A stretch of 64,000 nt of DNA from Lactiplantibacillus paraplantarum (GCF_003641145.1 NZ_CP032744.1:2046001-2110000); one strand, 5' to 3'. Positions 19,467 to 30,266 are shown, numbered from the stretch's first letter. A program made the numbers and translations. The notes: generated by a model not told the origin, from the sequence alone.

Positions 19467-19507
19467 AAAATGGTAACCATCCCGAGAACAGGGACGATTA
19501 CCATTTT
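19467..19507 (-). terminator. valS terminator
   Basis: 17-nt near-perfect arms AAAATGGTAACCATCCC / GGGACGATTACCATTTT with a 7-nt loop and a T-run on the minus strand, 38 nt after the valS stop. Confidence 0.88.
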
Positions 19508-19544
19508 ACCAGTAACAAACATTTCAGTTAACTTTTATTATGAA

Positions 19545-22214
19545 TTAAGCTTGCGCCTTAATATCAACTAAGCGTTGTTTCAAGGCTACTAGCTTGGTTT
19601 GATTATCCGCTAACTTTTCTTTTTCACTATTAACGACATCTTCAGGGGCATTGGCAACAAAGCGTTCATTACCTAACTTCTTCGTCGCCCGTGCGACTTC
19701 GCTCTCAAATTTAGCTTGTTCTTTTTCAAGTTTTTTGACTTCTTCGTCGAGGTCAACCAGTTCAGCTAACGGAATGTAAACTTCCGCATCACTGATCACT
19801 TGCGTCATCGCCAGCTTCGGTGCAGCCACGTCAGCGCCAATTGAGAGTGTCTTCGGGTGGGCAAACCGTTGAATATAATCTTCATTAGCTTTGAAAACGG
19901 CTTGTAACCGGGTGTTGTCCGTCTTAATTAATAGGTCAACCGCTGATAACATCTTCGCGTTAGCTTCTGCTCGAATGCTCCGAACGGCCGTAATTAATTC
20001 AATAAGTGAAGCCATATCACTTTCAGCCGTCTCATCATCAAATTCTGGATGGTCAACGGGATAAGCGGCCACCACTAAGGATTCACCAACGTGTGGCATC
20101 GATAACCAAATCTTTTCGGTCACAAATGGCATAATTGGGTGCAATAACCGTAAGATTTGATCCAAGACATACGCTAACACATTTTGGGTATTAGCCTTAG
20201 CTTGCGCATCATCACCGGTCAAGACTTCCTTACTCATTTCAATATACCAGTCACAGAAATCGTTCCAGATAAAGTTATATAGGGCCCGACCAGCTTCACC
20301 AAAGTCAAACTTATCAAAGGTGGTCGTCACTTGTTTGACCGTTGCATTCAAGCGACTTAAGATCCACTTGTCCGCTAACGTCCAGTCACTGGCAGCTGGT
20401 AATTCCGGTTTGGCCATGGTACCCAGATTCATGATAACGTAACGACTGGCGTTCCAAATCTTGTTAATGAAGTTCCAGGCAGCATCCATCTTCGTGTAAC
20501 TAAACCGCACGTCTTGTCCAGCCGTCGAGCCGTTGGATAGGAACCAGCGTAACGCATCGGCCCCATACTTTTCAATCACATCCATTGGATCGATCCCGTT
20601 ACCGAGCGACTTACTCATCTTACGACCTTGTTCATCACGGATTAAACCGTGTAAGAGTACGTGCTTAAATGGTCGTTTGCCAGTAAATTCCAAACTCTGG
20701 AACATCATCCGTGATACCCAGAAGAAGATAATATCATAGCCGGTAACCAGCGTATCCGTTGGGAAGTAACGCTTAAAGTCTTCCGCATCAGTGTTTGGCC
20801 AGCCCATCGTTGAAAATGGCCAGAGTGCACTTGAGAACCAAGTGTCCAACACGTCTGGATCCTGTTCCCAGTTTTCTGGATCTTTTGGCCCATCAACACC
20901 GACATACGTTTCACCGGTCGTCTTATTATACCAGGCCGGAATCCGATGTCCCCACCAGAGTTGCCGTGAAATAACCCAATCATGAACATTATCCATCCAT
21001 TGATTGAATGTGTCCTCAAACCGATCAGGCACAAATTCTACCTTATTATCAGTCTTTTGATTCTTCAACGCTTGCTCAGCAAGTGGCTTCATCTTAACAA
21101 ACCATTGTGTTGACAGGCGCGCTTCAACCTGAACGCCAGTCCGTTCTGAATGCCCAACACTATGCACAATTGGGTCGATGTTAATCATCAAATCTTGGTC
21201 TTCCAAATCCTTGACCATCGCTTTACGGGCTTCAAACCGGTCCATACCTTCATACTTACCCGCGTTGGCATTCATTGAGGCATCGTCATTCATGGTGTTA
21301 ATCCGCTTCAAGTCATGCCGATTGCCGACTTTAAAGTCATTCGGATCATGGGCGGGCGTGATCTTCACCATCCCAGTTCCAAACTCTGGATCAACGTACG
21401 CATCGGCAATAATTGGAATTTCACGTTCGGCTAATGGCAAGATGACTTTTTTGCCAACCAATTCCTTATAACGGTCATCACTCGGATTAACCGCAACGGC
21501 GGTATCGCCCATCATGGTTTCAGGACGGGTCGTGGCAATTTCAATGTAATGCTTACCATTGAAAGTATAGTCTTTGTCAGCAAATGGGTACTTGACGTGG
21601 TAGAACGCACCCTTATCATCCTTATGAATCACTTCAATATCAGACAAGGCCGTCCGTGCTTGAGGATCCCAGTTGATGATATATTCACCACGATAAATCA
21701 AGCCCTTGTTGTAAAGATCAACGAAGACTTTCTTAACCGCATCGGAAAGACCATCATCCATGGTGAACCGTTCACGAGAATAGTCTAATGACAGTCCCAT
21801 CTTGGCCCACTGTTGCTTGATAATTGACGCGTATTCGTCTTTCCAATCCCAAACTTGTTGAATAAACTTCTCACGGCCAAGATCATAACGGCTGATCCCT
21901 TGTTCGCGCAGTTTGGCTTCAACCTTCGCCTGCGTGGCGATTCCGGCATGGTCCATCCCTGGTAACCATAAGGTGTCAAAGCCTTGCATCCGTTTTTGAC
22001 GAATAATAATATCTTGTAATGTGGTATCCCAGGCATGGCCTAAATGCAACTTACCCGTAACATTTGGCGGTGGAATCACAATTGAATATGGTTTAGCTTG
22101 CTTGTCGCCCGAAGGCTTAAATAAATCTTGGTCTAACCAAGTCTGATAACGGCCCGCTTCCACGGCGGTCGGATCATACTTAGTTGGCATATCAGTCGTT
22201 GGTTCTTCTGACAT
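19545..22214 (-). CDS. valS: Valyl-tRNA synthetase
   Basis: 889-aa class I synthetase charging tRNA-Val. The HIGH-type motif is [12 protein letters not shown] (~50-61), the KMSKS motif is in [11 protein letters not shown] (~525-535), a CP1 editing domain lies between ([13 protein letters not shown]), and a C-terminal coiled coil ([20 protein letters not shown]) binds tRNA. ATG at 22214 follows AAAGGATG. A T-box with a GUA (Val) specifier precedes it. Length and motifs are normal. Confidence 0.98.
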   Translation of the reverse strand: MSEEPTTDMPTKYDPTAVEAGRYQTWLDQDLFKPSGDKQAKPYSIVIPPPNVTGKLHLGHAWDTTLQDIIIRQKRMQGFDTLWLPGMDHAGIATQAKVEAKLREQGISRYDLGREKFIQQVWDWKDEYASIIKQQWAKMGLSLDYSRERFTMDDGLSDAVKKVFVDLYNKGLIYRGEYIINWDPQARTALSDIEVIHKDDKGAFYHVKYPFADKDYTFNGKHYIEIATTRPETMMGDTAVAVNPSDDRYKELVGKKVILPLAEREIPIIADAYVDPEFGTGMVKITPAHDPNDFKVGNRHDLKRINTMNDDASMNANAGKYEGMDRFEARKAMVKDLEDQDLMINIDPIVHSVGHSERTGVQVEARLSTQWFVKMKPLAEQALKNQKTDNKVEFVPDRFEDTFNQWMDNVHDWVISRQLWWGHRIPAWYNKTTGETYVGVDGPKDPENWEQDPDVLDTWFSSALWPFSTMGWPNTDAEDFKRYFPTDTLVTGYDIIFFWVSRMMFQSLEFTGKRPFKHVLLHGLIRDEQGRKMSKSLGNGIDPMDVIEKYGADALRWFLSNGSTAGQDVRFSYTKMDAAWNFINKIWNASRYVIMNLGTMAKPELPAASDWTLADKWILSRLNATVKQVTTTFDKFDFGEAGRALYNFIWNDFCDWYIEMSKEVLTGDDAQAKANTQNVLAYVLDQILRLLHPIMPFVTEKIWLSMPHVGESLVVAAYPVDHPEFDDETAESDMASLIELITAVRSIRAEANAKMLSAVDLLIKTDNTRLQAVFKANEDYIQRFAHPKTLSIGADVAAPKLAMTQVISDAEVYIPLAELVDLDEEVKKLEKEQAKFESEVARATKKLGNERFVANAPEDVVNSEKEKLADNQTKLVALKQRLVDIKAQA

Positions 22215-22240
22215 TGGGGCACATCCTTTCTCTTGGCACT

Positions 22241-22498
22241 AAAAAAGTCCACTCATCCTATTAGACTAGGACGAATAGACTTCGCGGTACCACCTAATTT
22301 TAAAGCCATCACAAGTGATTGCTTTACAACTTAAACATCGTTGTTAACGAACGGTGTATCCCGTCCGGCTATTCCTACTAAAACAGTTCAGAATAGCAGC
22401 TCGCAAGTTACCTTCACGCTAAACCGCCAAGCGTGTCCCACTCATCACGCTCTCTCTGTTGACGTTAATTACCGCTACTCTCTTGCTCATTGCTAGTT
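22241..22498 (-). promoter_or_regulatory. T-box leader of valS, Val specifier
   Basis: The specifier region GAA-G-GTA-A puts GTA (Val) at 22411-22409. The T-box GGTGGTACCGCG is at 22294-22283, followed by a terminator (arms 22281-22267 and 22260-22246, then a T-run at 22246-22241). Specifier and downstream gene agree, which validates the register used to read the other two T-boxes. Confidence 0.95.
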
Positions 22499-22504
22499 GT
22501 CACT

Positions 22505-22533
22505 ATTGTAATGAATTTCCTGAGTGCCGTCAA
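22505..22533 (-). promoter_or_regulatory. valS T-box promoter
   Basis: -35 TTGACG (22533-22528) and -10 TACAAT (22510-22505), 17-nt spacing. The -35 begins 3 bp after the tpx stop codon. Confidence 0.85.
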
Positions 22534-22536
22534 TCC

Positions 22537-23031
22537 TTATTCGAATTGTTTTAAAGCATCGAGGGCCGCCACATAATTTGGTTCATGACTAACATCTGGC
22601 ACGATTTCATGATAAACGATTTTACCGGCCGCATCAGCAACGTAAATCGCTCGCGTCAAAGTACCATTATTGGGCAAGTAAAGATTCGTTGCGTAACCAA
22701 AAGATAATTCTTCGTCAGAAGCCACCGTTAAGTTCTTAACACCTTCCTTAGCACACCAGCCAGCTTGATCCGCAACCGCGTTATTGGAAATGGCTAAGAA
22801 TTGAACATGGGGGTACTTGTCAGCCTGTTGATTGAACTTCTTCGTTTGAATAGAACAAACGCGCGTATCAATATCTGGCATCACACTTAATAAGACTGGT
22901 TTGCCCAATAAGTCTTTGGTCTTAATTTTCTCATCATGGGTGGTAAATACTTTGAACTTCGGTAATTGGTCACCATCTTGCAACGGTTCACCGACTAAGT
23001 CTAACGCTTGATCATGAAATAATACTTGCAC
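22537..23031 (-). CDS. tpx: Thiol peroxidase Tpx
   Basis: About 164-aa atypical two-cysteine peroxiredoxin reducing hydroperoxides with thioredoxin. The peroxidatic Cys is in DTRVCSIQT (~residue 57) and the second Cys in AGWCAKEG (~91). The longest frame begins with GTG at 23040, but the next in-frame GTG at 23031 lies 8 nt after AAGGGG and yields MQV..., matching usual Tpx N-termini. No terminator follows before the valS promoter. Confidence 0.93.
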   Translation of the reverse strand: MQVLFHDQALDLVGEPLQDGDQLPKFKVFTTHDEKIKTKDLLGKPVLLSVMPDIDTRVCSIQTKKFNQQADKYPHVQFLAISNNAVADQAGWCAKEGVKNLTVASDEELSFGYATNLYLPNNGTLTRAIYVADAAGKIVYHEIVPDVSHEPNYVAALDALKQFE

Positions 23032-23040
23032 GTAAAACAC

Positions 23041-23551
23041 CCCTTCGATAACTAATGGTTTTCTAATATTGTGATAGAACTAGTATAGCTTAAATTTAAC
23101 GCAATTTCAGTTATCGCGCAAATAATCGTCTCACAAATTATCATTTTGAGCACCACACTAATTATTTAGGATTAATCATGCTTAAAACAGGCCATTAAGT
23201 TGGCTGAGTATGCTGGCGCAATCAAGACAGATCTCAGTGTCATTGAATACGTTTCAGTCAGCCACTCGAATAACTAATAAACAACCACTTACCTCGGTAT
23301 CAGTAGTCATTGCGGGTTTAGTACCGGGCTTTATTTTGAACATCCAATCGTTTGGCCACATTTTAGTACTGAAAGCTTAATTTACCGTCAACTGAATGCC
23401 AGTATTCGATTCAAACTGAATTTATCGTCACCAAAGGCACACAGTCGATTGGCTAATCATGGCCCACAATTCAGCTTGACTTTACACGACAAGCTGATGT
23501 TGTCAATAGCAAGCACTTGCTTTAATAACAAGTCGGCTTTGAGTCGTCCAA
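23041..23551. other. Gene-free stretch with possible degenerate repeat copy
   Basis: About 510 bp with no plausible coding frame. The segment starting near 23178 (TTAAAACAGGCCA) resembles the left end of the structured repeat at 45.7 kb (24 of 28 bases over the first stretch). An inverted counterpart (TGGCCACATTTTAG) occurs near 23351-23365, so a shrunken, diverged copy is possible. Nothing else recognised. Confidence 0.3.
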
Positions 23552-23586
23552 AAAACGAGCAGCCCTTATCACGGCATACTCGTTTT
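23552..23586 (-). terminator. thiI terminator
   Basis: Arms AAAACGAG/CTCGTTTT with additional imperfect inner pairing, followed by TTTTTTGG on the minus strand, 30 nt after the thiI stop. Confidence 0.75.
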
Positions 23587-23615
23587 GGGTATTACTGATT
23601 TAATTGATCTTTGAC

Positions 23616-24833
23616 CTATAGTAGTTCAGCAAAAACATCTTCTTGGGCATTTAAATAATTTTCGCCTGGTTTGATCTCAGTCGTTTTAACGCCGGCTAAA
23701 GCTCGTTCCATCAAGCCTTCGACATCAATCCGTTCTTCGTAGGACCGTGAACGGTCTAGCTTGGGGTGCGTCTTTGGTGCTGGCGGTGCAAAAATCGTAC
23801 AACAATCTTCAAATGGCATGATCGACAAATCATAGGTATCGATATCTTCGGCAATTTTGATAATTTCCGTCTTATCCATGGAAATCACTGGACGCAAGAC
23901 GGGTAAGGTGGTCACATCATTGATGGCAATCATACTATCCATCGTCTGTGAGGCCACTTGCCCTAATGATTCACCATTAAAGATCGCCTTACCATGCCGT
24001 TGACGCGTGATAGCGTCCATCAAACGCATCATCAGGCGCCGTTGAACGGTCATCAGATAACCTTCAGGCACTTTTTCTTTAATTTCTTCTTGAATCTCAG
24101 TGAATGGAATCTGAATAAATTTCACACTACCCGAATAACTCGCTAGCGTTGACGCTAACTGCTTAGCCTTCGCTAACGCCTGTTCACTCGTGTATGGTGG
24201 ACTGAAGAAATGGACCATTTCCATGTCCACACCACGCTTCATGCCAAGGTAGCCGGCAACTGGTGAATCAATCCCACCAGAAAGCATCAGCATACCCTTG
24301 CCGGCTGTGCCGACGGGCAATCCACCGGCGCCCTGAATCGTTTCTGATGATAAGAAAATACCGTTTAATCGAACCTCGACCCGCAACACAATGTCCGGAT
24401 TTTTCATCTTAACTTGAATCCCGTCAACGTGGTCTAAGATCTGACCCCCGACCATATCATTGATCTGATTTGTATCGTATTCAAAATGATGGTCAGAACG
24501 CCGTGTATTGATTTTGAAAGTCATGCCCGGTTCAAACTGAGCCTTGACCATCGCGATCGCCGTTTCATAAACGGCATCCATCTCGGCATCAACGCGAATA
24601 CTTGGTGAAAAGTTCTGAATTCCAAAAACTAACTTCAAACGTCCCATGACCTTATCGGCATCCTCACCATTTAACATGATGTGCATCCGGTCACGGTTCG
24701 CGTGAACCTTTAGTTCTGGAAAGTCGTGCAACGCTTTGCGTACGTTACGGCCCAAACTATCAATAAAGTTCCGCCGGTTTTTACCCTTGGTCGATAGTTC
24801 ACCATAACGCACCATAATTTCAGTGTACTGCAT
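23616..24833 (-). CDS. thiI: tRNA 4-thiouridine synthase ThiI
   Basis: About 405 aa. N-terminal ferredoxin-like and THUMP domains (~1-165) bind tRNA; the adenylation domain has the PP-loop [10 protein letters not shown] (~182-191). The C-terminal rhodanese extension of enterobacterial ThiI is absent, as usual in Firmicutes. It transfers sulfur, supplied by the cysteine desulfurase encoded just upstream, to U8 of tRNA. A TTG at 24839 is in frame, but the ATG at 24833 sits correctly after AAAGGAAC. Confidence 0.95.
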   Translation of the reverse strand: MQYTEIMVRYGELSTKGKNRRNFIDSLGRNVRKALHDFPELKVHANRDRMHIMLNGEDADKVMGRLKLVFGIQNFSPSIRVDAEMDAVYETAIAMVKAQFEPGMTFKINTRRSDHHFEYDTNQINDMVGGQILDHVDGIQVKMKNPDIVLRVEVRLNGIFLSSETIQGAGGLPVGTAGKGMLMLSGGIDSPVAGYLGMKRGVDMEMVHFFSPPYTSEQALAKAKQLASTLASYSGSVKFIQIPFTEIQEEIKEKVPEGYLMTVQRRLMMRLMDAITRQRHGKAIFNGESLGQVASQTMDSMIAINDVTTLPVLRPVISMDKTEIIKIAEDIDTYDLSIMPFEDCCTIFAPPAPKTHPKLDRSRSYEERIDVEGLMERALAGVKTTEIKPGENYLNAQEDVFAELL

Positions 24834-24850
24834 GAACAAGTTCCTTTCCG

Positions 24851-26005
24851 TTATGCGTCTGCATTAATTTTAGAGAATTTTTGGTAAAGCTGATCAAAGA
24901 CTTTAATAAACTGATCAGCTTCTGCCAACGTATTATGCTCATCAAGACTCACCCGCACAGCACTCGTCGCAATGTTTTCTTGCACATGCATCGCCATTAG
25001 CGTACTAGAAGCTAAGTGTTTCTTCGATGAACAAGCACTCGTCGTTGAGATATAAATACCTTGGTCTTCAAATGCGTGAACGATGGTTTCACCCCGCACG
25101 CCATTGATTGTGAAACATAAAATGTGGGGTGCAAAACCAGCTGTTGGTTGGCTAAAGATGGTCACTTTCGGCAATGACTTAATGTGCTCGTAGATTCGCT
25201 GCTTGATGGCCCGTTCACGTGCCACCTTATCCGCTTCATCCGTGAGTAACAGCCGCAGGGCCTTTGCCATGCCGGCAATTGCTGGTAAGTTTTCAGTTCC
25301 AGAACGCCAGTTACTTTCCTGGCCGCCACCATTCATTAATGGTGCTAGCTTCCGACCATTGCGAGCATAAATAAAGCCAACACCACGCGTCGCATGAAAC
25401 TTGTGGCCGGAAAAAGTCACGAAATCAACCCGGTCATTCATGATCATGTTCTGAATTCCCTTGCCAATACCTTGAACCGCATCAATGTGATAATGAATCT
25501 TCGGGTATTGTTTCAGTAGTTCAGCCACCTCAAGTAGGGGTTGAATCGTACCAATTTCGTTATTGACCGCCATCGTTGACACTAAAATCGTGTCAGGTCG
25601 AATTGCCGCTTTCAAGTCCGCCACGTTGATGCGGCCTTCCTGATCGACGGGTAGATAAGTCACTTCATAACCGAGTTCTTTTAATTGTTCCATCGAATTA
25701 TGAATAGCAGGATGCTCTACCGCCGTGGTGATCAGATGTTTCCCAAAGGCCCGCTTTTCAATCGCGGTCCCTTTCAAGACCCAGTTGTCGCCTTCCGTCC
25801 CACCAGATGTGAAGAATATTTCGTGGCCCTGCACACCTAATAAATCAGCAATTTGCTGCCGTGATTGTTCCAACAAATGAAAGGCCGTTTCACCAAAATT
25901 ATGCAAACTAGACGGATTACCCCAGATTTTCTGGGAAACCGTTGTATACGTCTCAAGTACGGCGGGAGCAGCTTGCGTCGTCGCACTATTGTCAAAATAA
26001 ATCAT
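24851..26005 (-). CDS. Cysteine desulfurase (NifS/IscS-like)
   Basis: 384-aa PLP enzyme releasing sulfur from cysteine as a protein persulfide. PLP lysine is in [13 protein letters not shown] (~residue 200) and the catalytic Cys in [13 protein letters not shown] (~322). Seventeen nt separate it from thiI, the NifZ-ThiI arrangement of Bacillus, so it is probably the dedicated sulfur donor for thiouridine. The frame extends to a TTG at 26026, but the ATG at 26005 has AAGGC at proper distance and starts [10 protein letters not shown], the normal N-terminus. Confidence 0.93.
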   Translation of the reverse strand: MIYFDNSATTQAAPAVLETYTTVSQKIWGNPSSLHNFGETAFHLLEQSRQQIADLLGVQGHEIFFTSGGTEGDNWVLKGTAIEKRAFGKHLITTAVEHPAIHNSMEQLKELGYEVTYLPVDQEGRINVADLKAAIRPDTILVSTMAVNNEIGTIQPLLEVAELLKQYPKIHYHIDAVQGIGKGIQNMIMNDRVDFVTFSGHKFHATRGVGFIYARNGRKLAPLMNGGGQESNWRSGTENLPAIAGMAKALRLLLTDEADKVARERAIKQRIYEHIKSLPKVTIFSQPTAGFAPHILCFTINGVRGETIVHAFEDQGIYISTTSACSSKKHLASSTLMAMHVQENIATSAVRVSLDEHNTLAEADQFIKVFDQLYQKFSKINADA

Positions 26006-26208
26006 TACTACGCCTTCTCTTTCCAAGAAAGTGTGCTTTGCACTTACTTTCGATAAGAATTCTTTGCAATTATACCAAATATTACTAGTGAAACAAGAGC
26101 TTTTGTTCCAAAACTAAGATTAACTGACTGGTGGTCGCCAATTTAGTTAGTTTTGACTTACCTGCCCAGCTTAGCTGGCAAACAGTCCCTAGCTTGTTAG
26201 TGGCCATC

Positions 26209-26256
26209 AAAAAACAGCTGGTAGTTGTTATCTAACAATCACCACCAGCTGTTTTT
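26209..26256 (-). terminator. ezrA terminator
   Basis: Long hairpin: AAAAAACAGCTGGT...ACCAGCTGTTTTTT arms with further pairing (GTTGTTA/TAACAAT) and T-runs on both sides, about 30 nt after the ezrA stop. Confidence 0.85.
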
Positions 26257-26286
26257 TCAACCCACTAAAATCAAACGAACACTTTA

Positions 26287-28008
26287 CTAAGCCTTGTCAG
26301 TGCCCTTATCAGCTTGCTTATTAGCATAGTAGCTGTCTTCAATCCGTTTATAAGACCCCGGATCAACTTTATCGACCGCCGTTGCAATTACTTCTAAACT
26401 CCGGGCATAGTCATGCGTTTCTGTGAATAACCGTTGGGCCTCCACACTCGCAGCTTGCACCTCTTCATGGTTCGTTTTATAACGATTAGCGTATTGCAGA
26501 AGTTGTTCCGCCATGACGGCAGCATCCGTTAAATCGTTGGTCTTTTCTTTCAAAGTCGCCATGTCCGCCTGAATCACAATCAACTGCTTCGTGATATCGT
26601 CCATGTTAATCACGAGTTTATTAATATCATGATTGAGCCGTTCAATCTCCTTAGCCACAACTTTGAAATAGTCCAAGTAGTCTTTCGGCAAACCGGGCAA
26701 GTTTAAGTTTTCAACTTGCCGCTTGATCGCATGAATTTCGAAGTCGAACCGTTGCAACGTTTCATGTGCTTTGGATTCCTCAGCAGTTAAACTCGCAACT
26801 CCTTTATTAATCGCAACCTGCTCTTCTTCAATTCCCTTCAGTTGCTCATCTTGTTCCGCAAAGTGGGCCGCAATCTCACTAAAAATGGCTTGCTTACTAG
26901 TAATGGCCGTTGTGTCCGCCTGATAAACAGATTCAATCGTCTTTAATTGTTCATTTAGTTCACGCGTCCGTTCGACTTCGCCATTATTTAATGTATAGCT
27001 TTGAGCTAACCGATCCAACTCGATTTGTAAGTGATGATTCTGATTCATAGCGTGCGTCAAAAACTTACTAATCTCTGCTTGTCGCTGATCAACAATGGCC
27101 TTAGCATCGATTTCCGCTTGCATCACATCATACAAATGATCAATGCGCTTTTCAATCGCATGATTGCCGTTTTCAGCATCCGTTACTTTCAATTCACCAA
27201 GTAACGCTGTGTTATCCTCAATTGCTTGCTTTAACGCCTTAATTTCCGGCTCAATTGAATCAATTTCAAAGTGAAAATGCTGGGCCGTTAATTGTTGATA
27301 ACCACTAGCAAGTTCAGCTAATTGATCAGGAAAGCCACTCACCAAGTCCTTATAAATTGGCGGAATCCGATCTATGTCCATTTCAAGGGCTCCGGTATCA
27401 TGATGCAACTGATCAAGGACCTTTTCAGCCGCATCGTGATCACCGGCCTTGGCTAATTCAGAGAAGTGATCAAAATCACTTTCCAAATTTGCTAACTGAT
27501 CCTCTAGTTTATCGATGCTCGGACCAAATGAAAAGTTTTGTGATAGTAATGTTTTCCGCAAATTCTGATATTTCTTTTCTAAACTAGCCACTGCTTGCCG
27601 ATGGGCTGCATCCGCATCATCTAATGCCTGCAACCCTTGACGAATTTCTGCTTGCCGCTGTTCGATCGTATCCAATGTGGCCGCTACTTTTTTCAAGTTT
27701 TGTTGCGCATCTAAGAAACGAACGCCCCGGGCTTGCGTGGTAATGGCCGCCAACTGCTCACTAACGGCGGGTAACTGGTCATTTGCCACTTCTTGACCAG
27801 CGCTCTGCAACGCTTCCAACTTCGCTAACGAACCGCCTGTTAGTCCGAGTTGTTCAATTTTTTCGAAATCCGTGGTTTGCGATTGCTTACTTAACGCTTG
27901 TTGCCGGGTCGTCAATTGTCGAACCTGCTTATCAATATACAATTGAAAGCCTTTGACCGCCGCGTAGATGACAATCGCAACCACAACAATGCCGATTGCT
28001 ACTTGCAT
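26287..28008 (-). CDS. ezrA: Septation ring formation regulator EzrA
   Basis: 573 aa; one N-terminal membrane helix (MQVAIGIVVVAIVIYAAVKG) followed by a continuous spectrin-like cytoplasmic coiled coil to the end, the EzrA layout. It interacts with FtsZ and prevents Z-rings at wrong sites, also linking division with wall synthesis. ATG at 28008 follows TAAGGGG. It lies upstream of the cysteine desulfurase gene and diverges from the GAF-domain gene, as in Bacillus (ezrA-nifZ-thiI). Confidence 0.95.
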   Translation of the reverse strand: MQVAIGIVVVAIVIYAAVKGFQLYIDKQVRQLTTRQQALSKQSQTTDFEKIEQLGLTGGSLAKLEALQSAGQEVANDQLPAVSEQLAAITTQARGVRFLDAQQNLKKVAATLDTIEQRQAEIRQGLQALDDADAAHRQAVASLEKKYQNLRKTLLSQNFSFGPSIDKLEDQLANLESDFDHFSELAKAGDHDAAEKVLDQLHHDTGALEMDIDRIPPIYKDLVSGFPDQLAELASGYQQLTAQHFHFEIDSIEPEIKALKQAIEDNTALLGELKVTDAENGNHAIEKRIDHLYDVMQAEIDAKAIVDQRQAEISKFLTHAMNQNHHLQIELDRLAQSYTLNNGEVERTRELNEQLKTIESVYQADTTAITSKQAIFSEIAAHFAEQDEQLKGIEEEQVAINKGVASLTAEESKAHETLQRFDFEIHAIKRQVENLNLPGLPKDYLDYFKVVAKEIERLNHDINKLVINMDDITKQLIVIQADMATLKEKTNDLTDAAVMAEQLLQYANRYKTNHEEVQAASVEAQRLFTETHDYARSLEVIATAVDKVDPGSYKRIEDSYYANKQADKGTDKA

Positions 28009-28179
28009 ACGAATACCCCTTACATTATTTTATTCCGTTTTAATTGCGTTGCGCCTCACCCTGCTGAGAACCGTAACCTTGCTTTTTTCTGAAAATCCAA
28101 TTAAAATCTATCTTAAATTATAACATAGACGTAACTAACGGACAGTAACAATTTGTTAACATTCAAGGAGGATTTTTAC

Positions 28180-28641
28180 ATGGCTACCACGGAAACATCA
28201 CTTATGAACCAACAACTAGACGCCCTGCTTTTTCAAGAAACCAACCTGGTCGCGAACTTAGCTAACGCGAGCGCCCTCCTCAACAGTACGTATACTGACC
28301 TCAACTGGGCCGGCTTTTACTTATTCAACGAGCAAACTGGTGAACTGGATTTAGGGCCCTTTCAAGGTAAAGTCGCGTGCATGCACATTAAAGTCGGTGC
28401 CGGTGTGGTCGGGACTGCTTTTGAAACGCAGACAAATCAACGGGTGGCTGATGTCCATCAATTTCCTGGTCACATTGCCTGTGACAGTGCTAGTAATTCT
28501 GAAATCGTCGTCCCAATTACCAAGAATGGGCACCAAATCGGCGTTCTCGACGTGGATTCTCCATCGTTAGACCGATTCAATGCCGATAACGAAGCCGAAT
28601 TAACTGAGTTTGGGGCTATCTTAACGTCTCATATTGACTAA
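28180..28641 (+). CDS. Free methionine-(R)-sulfoxide reductase (GAF domain, YtsP type)
   Basis: 153-aa single GAF domain. Family landmarks are LNWAGFYLF, GPFQGKVACMHI and VADVHQFPGHIACDSASNSE. The family normally has three Cys; here the first (ACMHI) and the catalytic last (HIACD) are present but the middle one (family GVCG) is Val (GVVGTA). The frame runs back to a TTG at 28153, but AAGGAGGAT precedes the ATG at 28180. It is divergent from ezrA and precedes rpsD, as ytsP does in other Firmicutes. Confidence 0.88.
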   Translation: MATTETSLMNQQLDALLFQETNLVANLANASALLNSTYTDLNWAGFYLFNEQTGELDLGPFQGKVACMHIKVGAGVVGTAFETQTNQRVADVHQFPGHIACDSASNSEIVVPITKNGHQIGVLDVDSPSLDRFNADNEAELTEFGAILTSHID

Positions 28642-28663
28642 TCATCATTAAACGTGGTATGCT
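28634..28663 (+). promoter_or_regulatory. rpsD promoter
   Basis: -35 TTGACT (28634-28639), overlapping the stop of the preceding gene, and -10 TATGCT (28658-28663), 18-nt spacing. It gives a leader of roughly 170 nt before rpsD. Confidence 0.65.
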
Positions 28664-28670
28664 ACTCTTT

Positions 28671-28831
28671 GTGTAAAATAATGCAGCAGTGAGTGGGTAA
28701 GCTCGTCAACAGATTGGTGCCAATATTTTGGTCAGTTAGTAACCTGCGGCTGCAATGGTGAAACCTGCAGTCCAATCTGAACGAATATCGAACTTACATC
28801 GGATTATTTTACTCCAACTAAAATTATTGGA
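28671..28831 (+). ncRNA. Structured rpsD 5' leader, possible S4 autoregulatory element
   Basis: The leader contains paired segments: CAGATTGG (28710-28717) with CCAATCTG (28772-28779), and CTGC/GCAG repeats inside. In Bacillus S4 represses its own mRNA through a leader pseudoknot, and position and length here suit that role. I cannot confirm the Rfam-type pseudoknot by eye. Confidence 0.4.
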
Positions 28832-28842
28832 GGAAACATTTT

Positions 28843-29451
28843 ATGTCTCGTTATACAGGTCCAAGTTGGAAAATTTCCCGTCGTTTGGGAATGTCCCTTT
28901 CAGGTACTGGTAAAGAATTAGCTCGCCGCCCTTACGCTCCTGGTGATCATGGCCAAGGTCGTCGTGGTAAGTTATCTGAATACGGTACACAATTACGTGA
29001 AAAGCAAAAGTTACGGATGATGTACGGTTTAACTGAACGTCAATTCGCTAACTTATTCCTTAAAGCTGGTAAGATTCGCGAAGGTAAGCATGGTGTTAAC
29101 TTCATGATCTTACTCGAACGTCGTTTGGATAACATGGTTTACCGTTTAGGCTTAGCTACGACTCGTCGTCAAGCGCGTCAATTAGTAAACCATGGTCACA
29201 TCACTGTTGATGGCAAGCGCGTTGACATTCCTTCATACGAAGTTAGTGTTGGCCAAGTTGTCTCAGTTCGTGAAAAGTCCAAGAAGTTGGCTGTTATCAC
29301 CGGCGCTGTTGAAGCCGTTGTTGCACGTCCTAACTTCGTTCAATTCGATGCTGATAAGCTGGAAGGCTCATTGACTCGTTTACCAGAACGTGAAGAACTT
29401 GAAGCAGATATCGACGAATCATTAATCGTTGAATACTACAACAAACTTTAA
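28843..29451 (+). CDS. rpsD: 30S ribosomal protein S4
   Basis: 202 aa; primary 16S rRNA binder and nucleator of the small subunit body. The N-terminus ([16 protein letters not shown]) and S4 RNA-binding domain ([20 protein letters not shown], ~92-111) are unmistakable. The cysteine zinc motif of some S4 proteins is lacking, so this is the Cys-minus form. Ribosome site TTGGAGGAAAC. Single gene between promoter and terminator. Confidence 0.98.
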   Translation: MSRYTGPSWKISRRLGMSLSGTGKELARRPYAPGDHGQGRRGKLSEYGTQLREKQKLRMMYGLTERQFANLFLKAGKIREGKHGVNFMILLERRLDNMVYRLGLATTRRQARQLVNHGHITVDGKRVDIPSYEVSVGQVVSVREKSKKLAVITGAVEAVVARPNFVQFDADKLEGSLTRLPEREELEADIDESLIVEYYNKL

Positions 29452-29463
29452 TTTCCGGTATTG

Positions 29464-29492
29464 AAAAACCGTCGCATTTGCGGCGGTTTTTT
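29464..29492 (+). terminator. rpsD terminator
   Basis: AAAACCGTCGC/GCGGCGGTTTT hairpin with a 4-nt loop and T6, 12 nt after the stop. A-rich on the other side, so it may also stop the convergent gene at 29508. Confidence 0.9.
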
Positions 29493-29507
29493 GTGTCTCA
29501 GTTAAGT

Positions 29508-30143
29508 TTAAGGCTCACGCTCGGCACTCACGGCGGCCATGACCGGCTGGTAAATTGGCAACAATTGTTTGAACGTTGTTATGATCAATCTGTTCAACAT
29601 ATCAGCATCTTCAAATAACGGATCGCCAGCTAAGACTGCGCGCCCCACGACCAATTCGCTGTGCTTATACTGGTCAAACTTCTGAATGGCCTGCATAATA
29701 TGCGCCGGTGTCGCGGGTTGTGTGGACGGTACGCCATGATTATTACTAATAACATAGTCTGCCGGTAAGGCTGTCAGCAATGGCGCCAGGTCTGTGAGTC
29801 GCATGCGCGCCTGCACGGCTGGCTTACATTCATCTAAAATATCAAAATAGATAAACAAGCGGTCAGGCCATAGCCCTAATTCAAAATGCGGCCAAGCCTT
29901 ATAACTACGTTTATTTTGGCTAAACGCGACCCAAGTATCTACCGGTGGGTTTTTAAATCGGCGCAAGTGTTTGGCAACATGCGCATAAAAGGCCGGCTTC
30001 CCAGGAGTTTGTAAACTCGTAATAATCGTTGGTGCGAGCTGCTCGAACTTAGGATCAATCACTGTTTTAATCAAACGCATGCGTCCCGCCAACGTTTGAT
30101 CATTAAAAATTTCAAAGTCTTGATTTGTAAACACGCTTATCAT
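29508..30143 (-). CDS. DUF1054 / UPF0637 family protein (YktB-like)
   Basis: About 211 aa, cytoplasmic. Recognised by the family pattern FTNQDFEIF at the start, FYAHVAKHLRRFKNPPVDTW (~50-69), PHFELGLWPDRLFIYFDILDE and the late ELVVGRAVLAGDPLF segment. Function unknown. Start is uncertain: the frame runs to 30155, ATG at 30143 has GGGG directly against it, and a GTG at 30134 has GGGG at 9 nt; either is possible. Convergent with rpsD and divergent from the YueI gene. Confidence 0.85.
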   Translation of the reverse strand: MISVFTNQDFEIFNDQTLAGRMRLIKTVIDPKFEQLAPTIITSLQTPGKPAFYAHVAKHLRRFKNPPVDTWVAFSQNKRSYKAWPHFELGLWPDRLFIYFDILDECKPAVQARMRLTDLAPLLTALPADYVISNNHGVPSTQPATPAHIMQAIQKFDQYKHSELVVGRAVLAGDPLFEDADMLNRLIITTFKQLLPIYQPVMAAVSAEREP

Positions 30144-30204
30144 CCCCAAAACCAATTTGCATTAACCATACCGCATTCACCATCACAACGCTAGCCCCCC
30201 CTCT

Positions 30205-30234
30205 TTCGCTATTATTGCTAGAACATGCTACAAT
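30205..30234 (+). promoter_or_regulatory. Promoter of the YueI-family gene
   Basis: -35 TTCGCT (30205-30210) and -10 TACAAT (30229-30234), 18-nt spacing, about 30 nt before the start codon. Confidence 0.5.
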
Positions 30235-30266
30235 GATAATTACTATCTAGGAAAGGATGTTAGACA

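Noticed and set aside
20705-21034. 109-codon frame within valS
   Set aside because: Out-of-frame shadow inside a continuous synthetase domain.
23616-24833. ThiI without rhodanese domain as a truncation
   Set aside because: Normal length for Firmicutes; sulfur comes from the neighbouring desulfurase.
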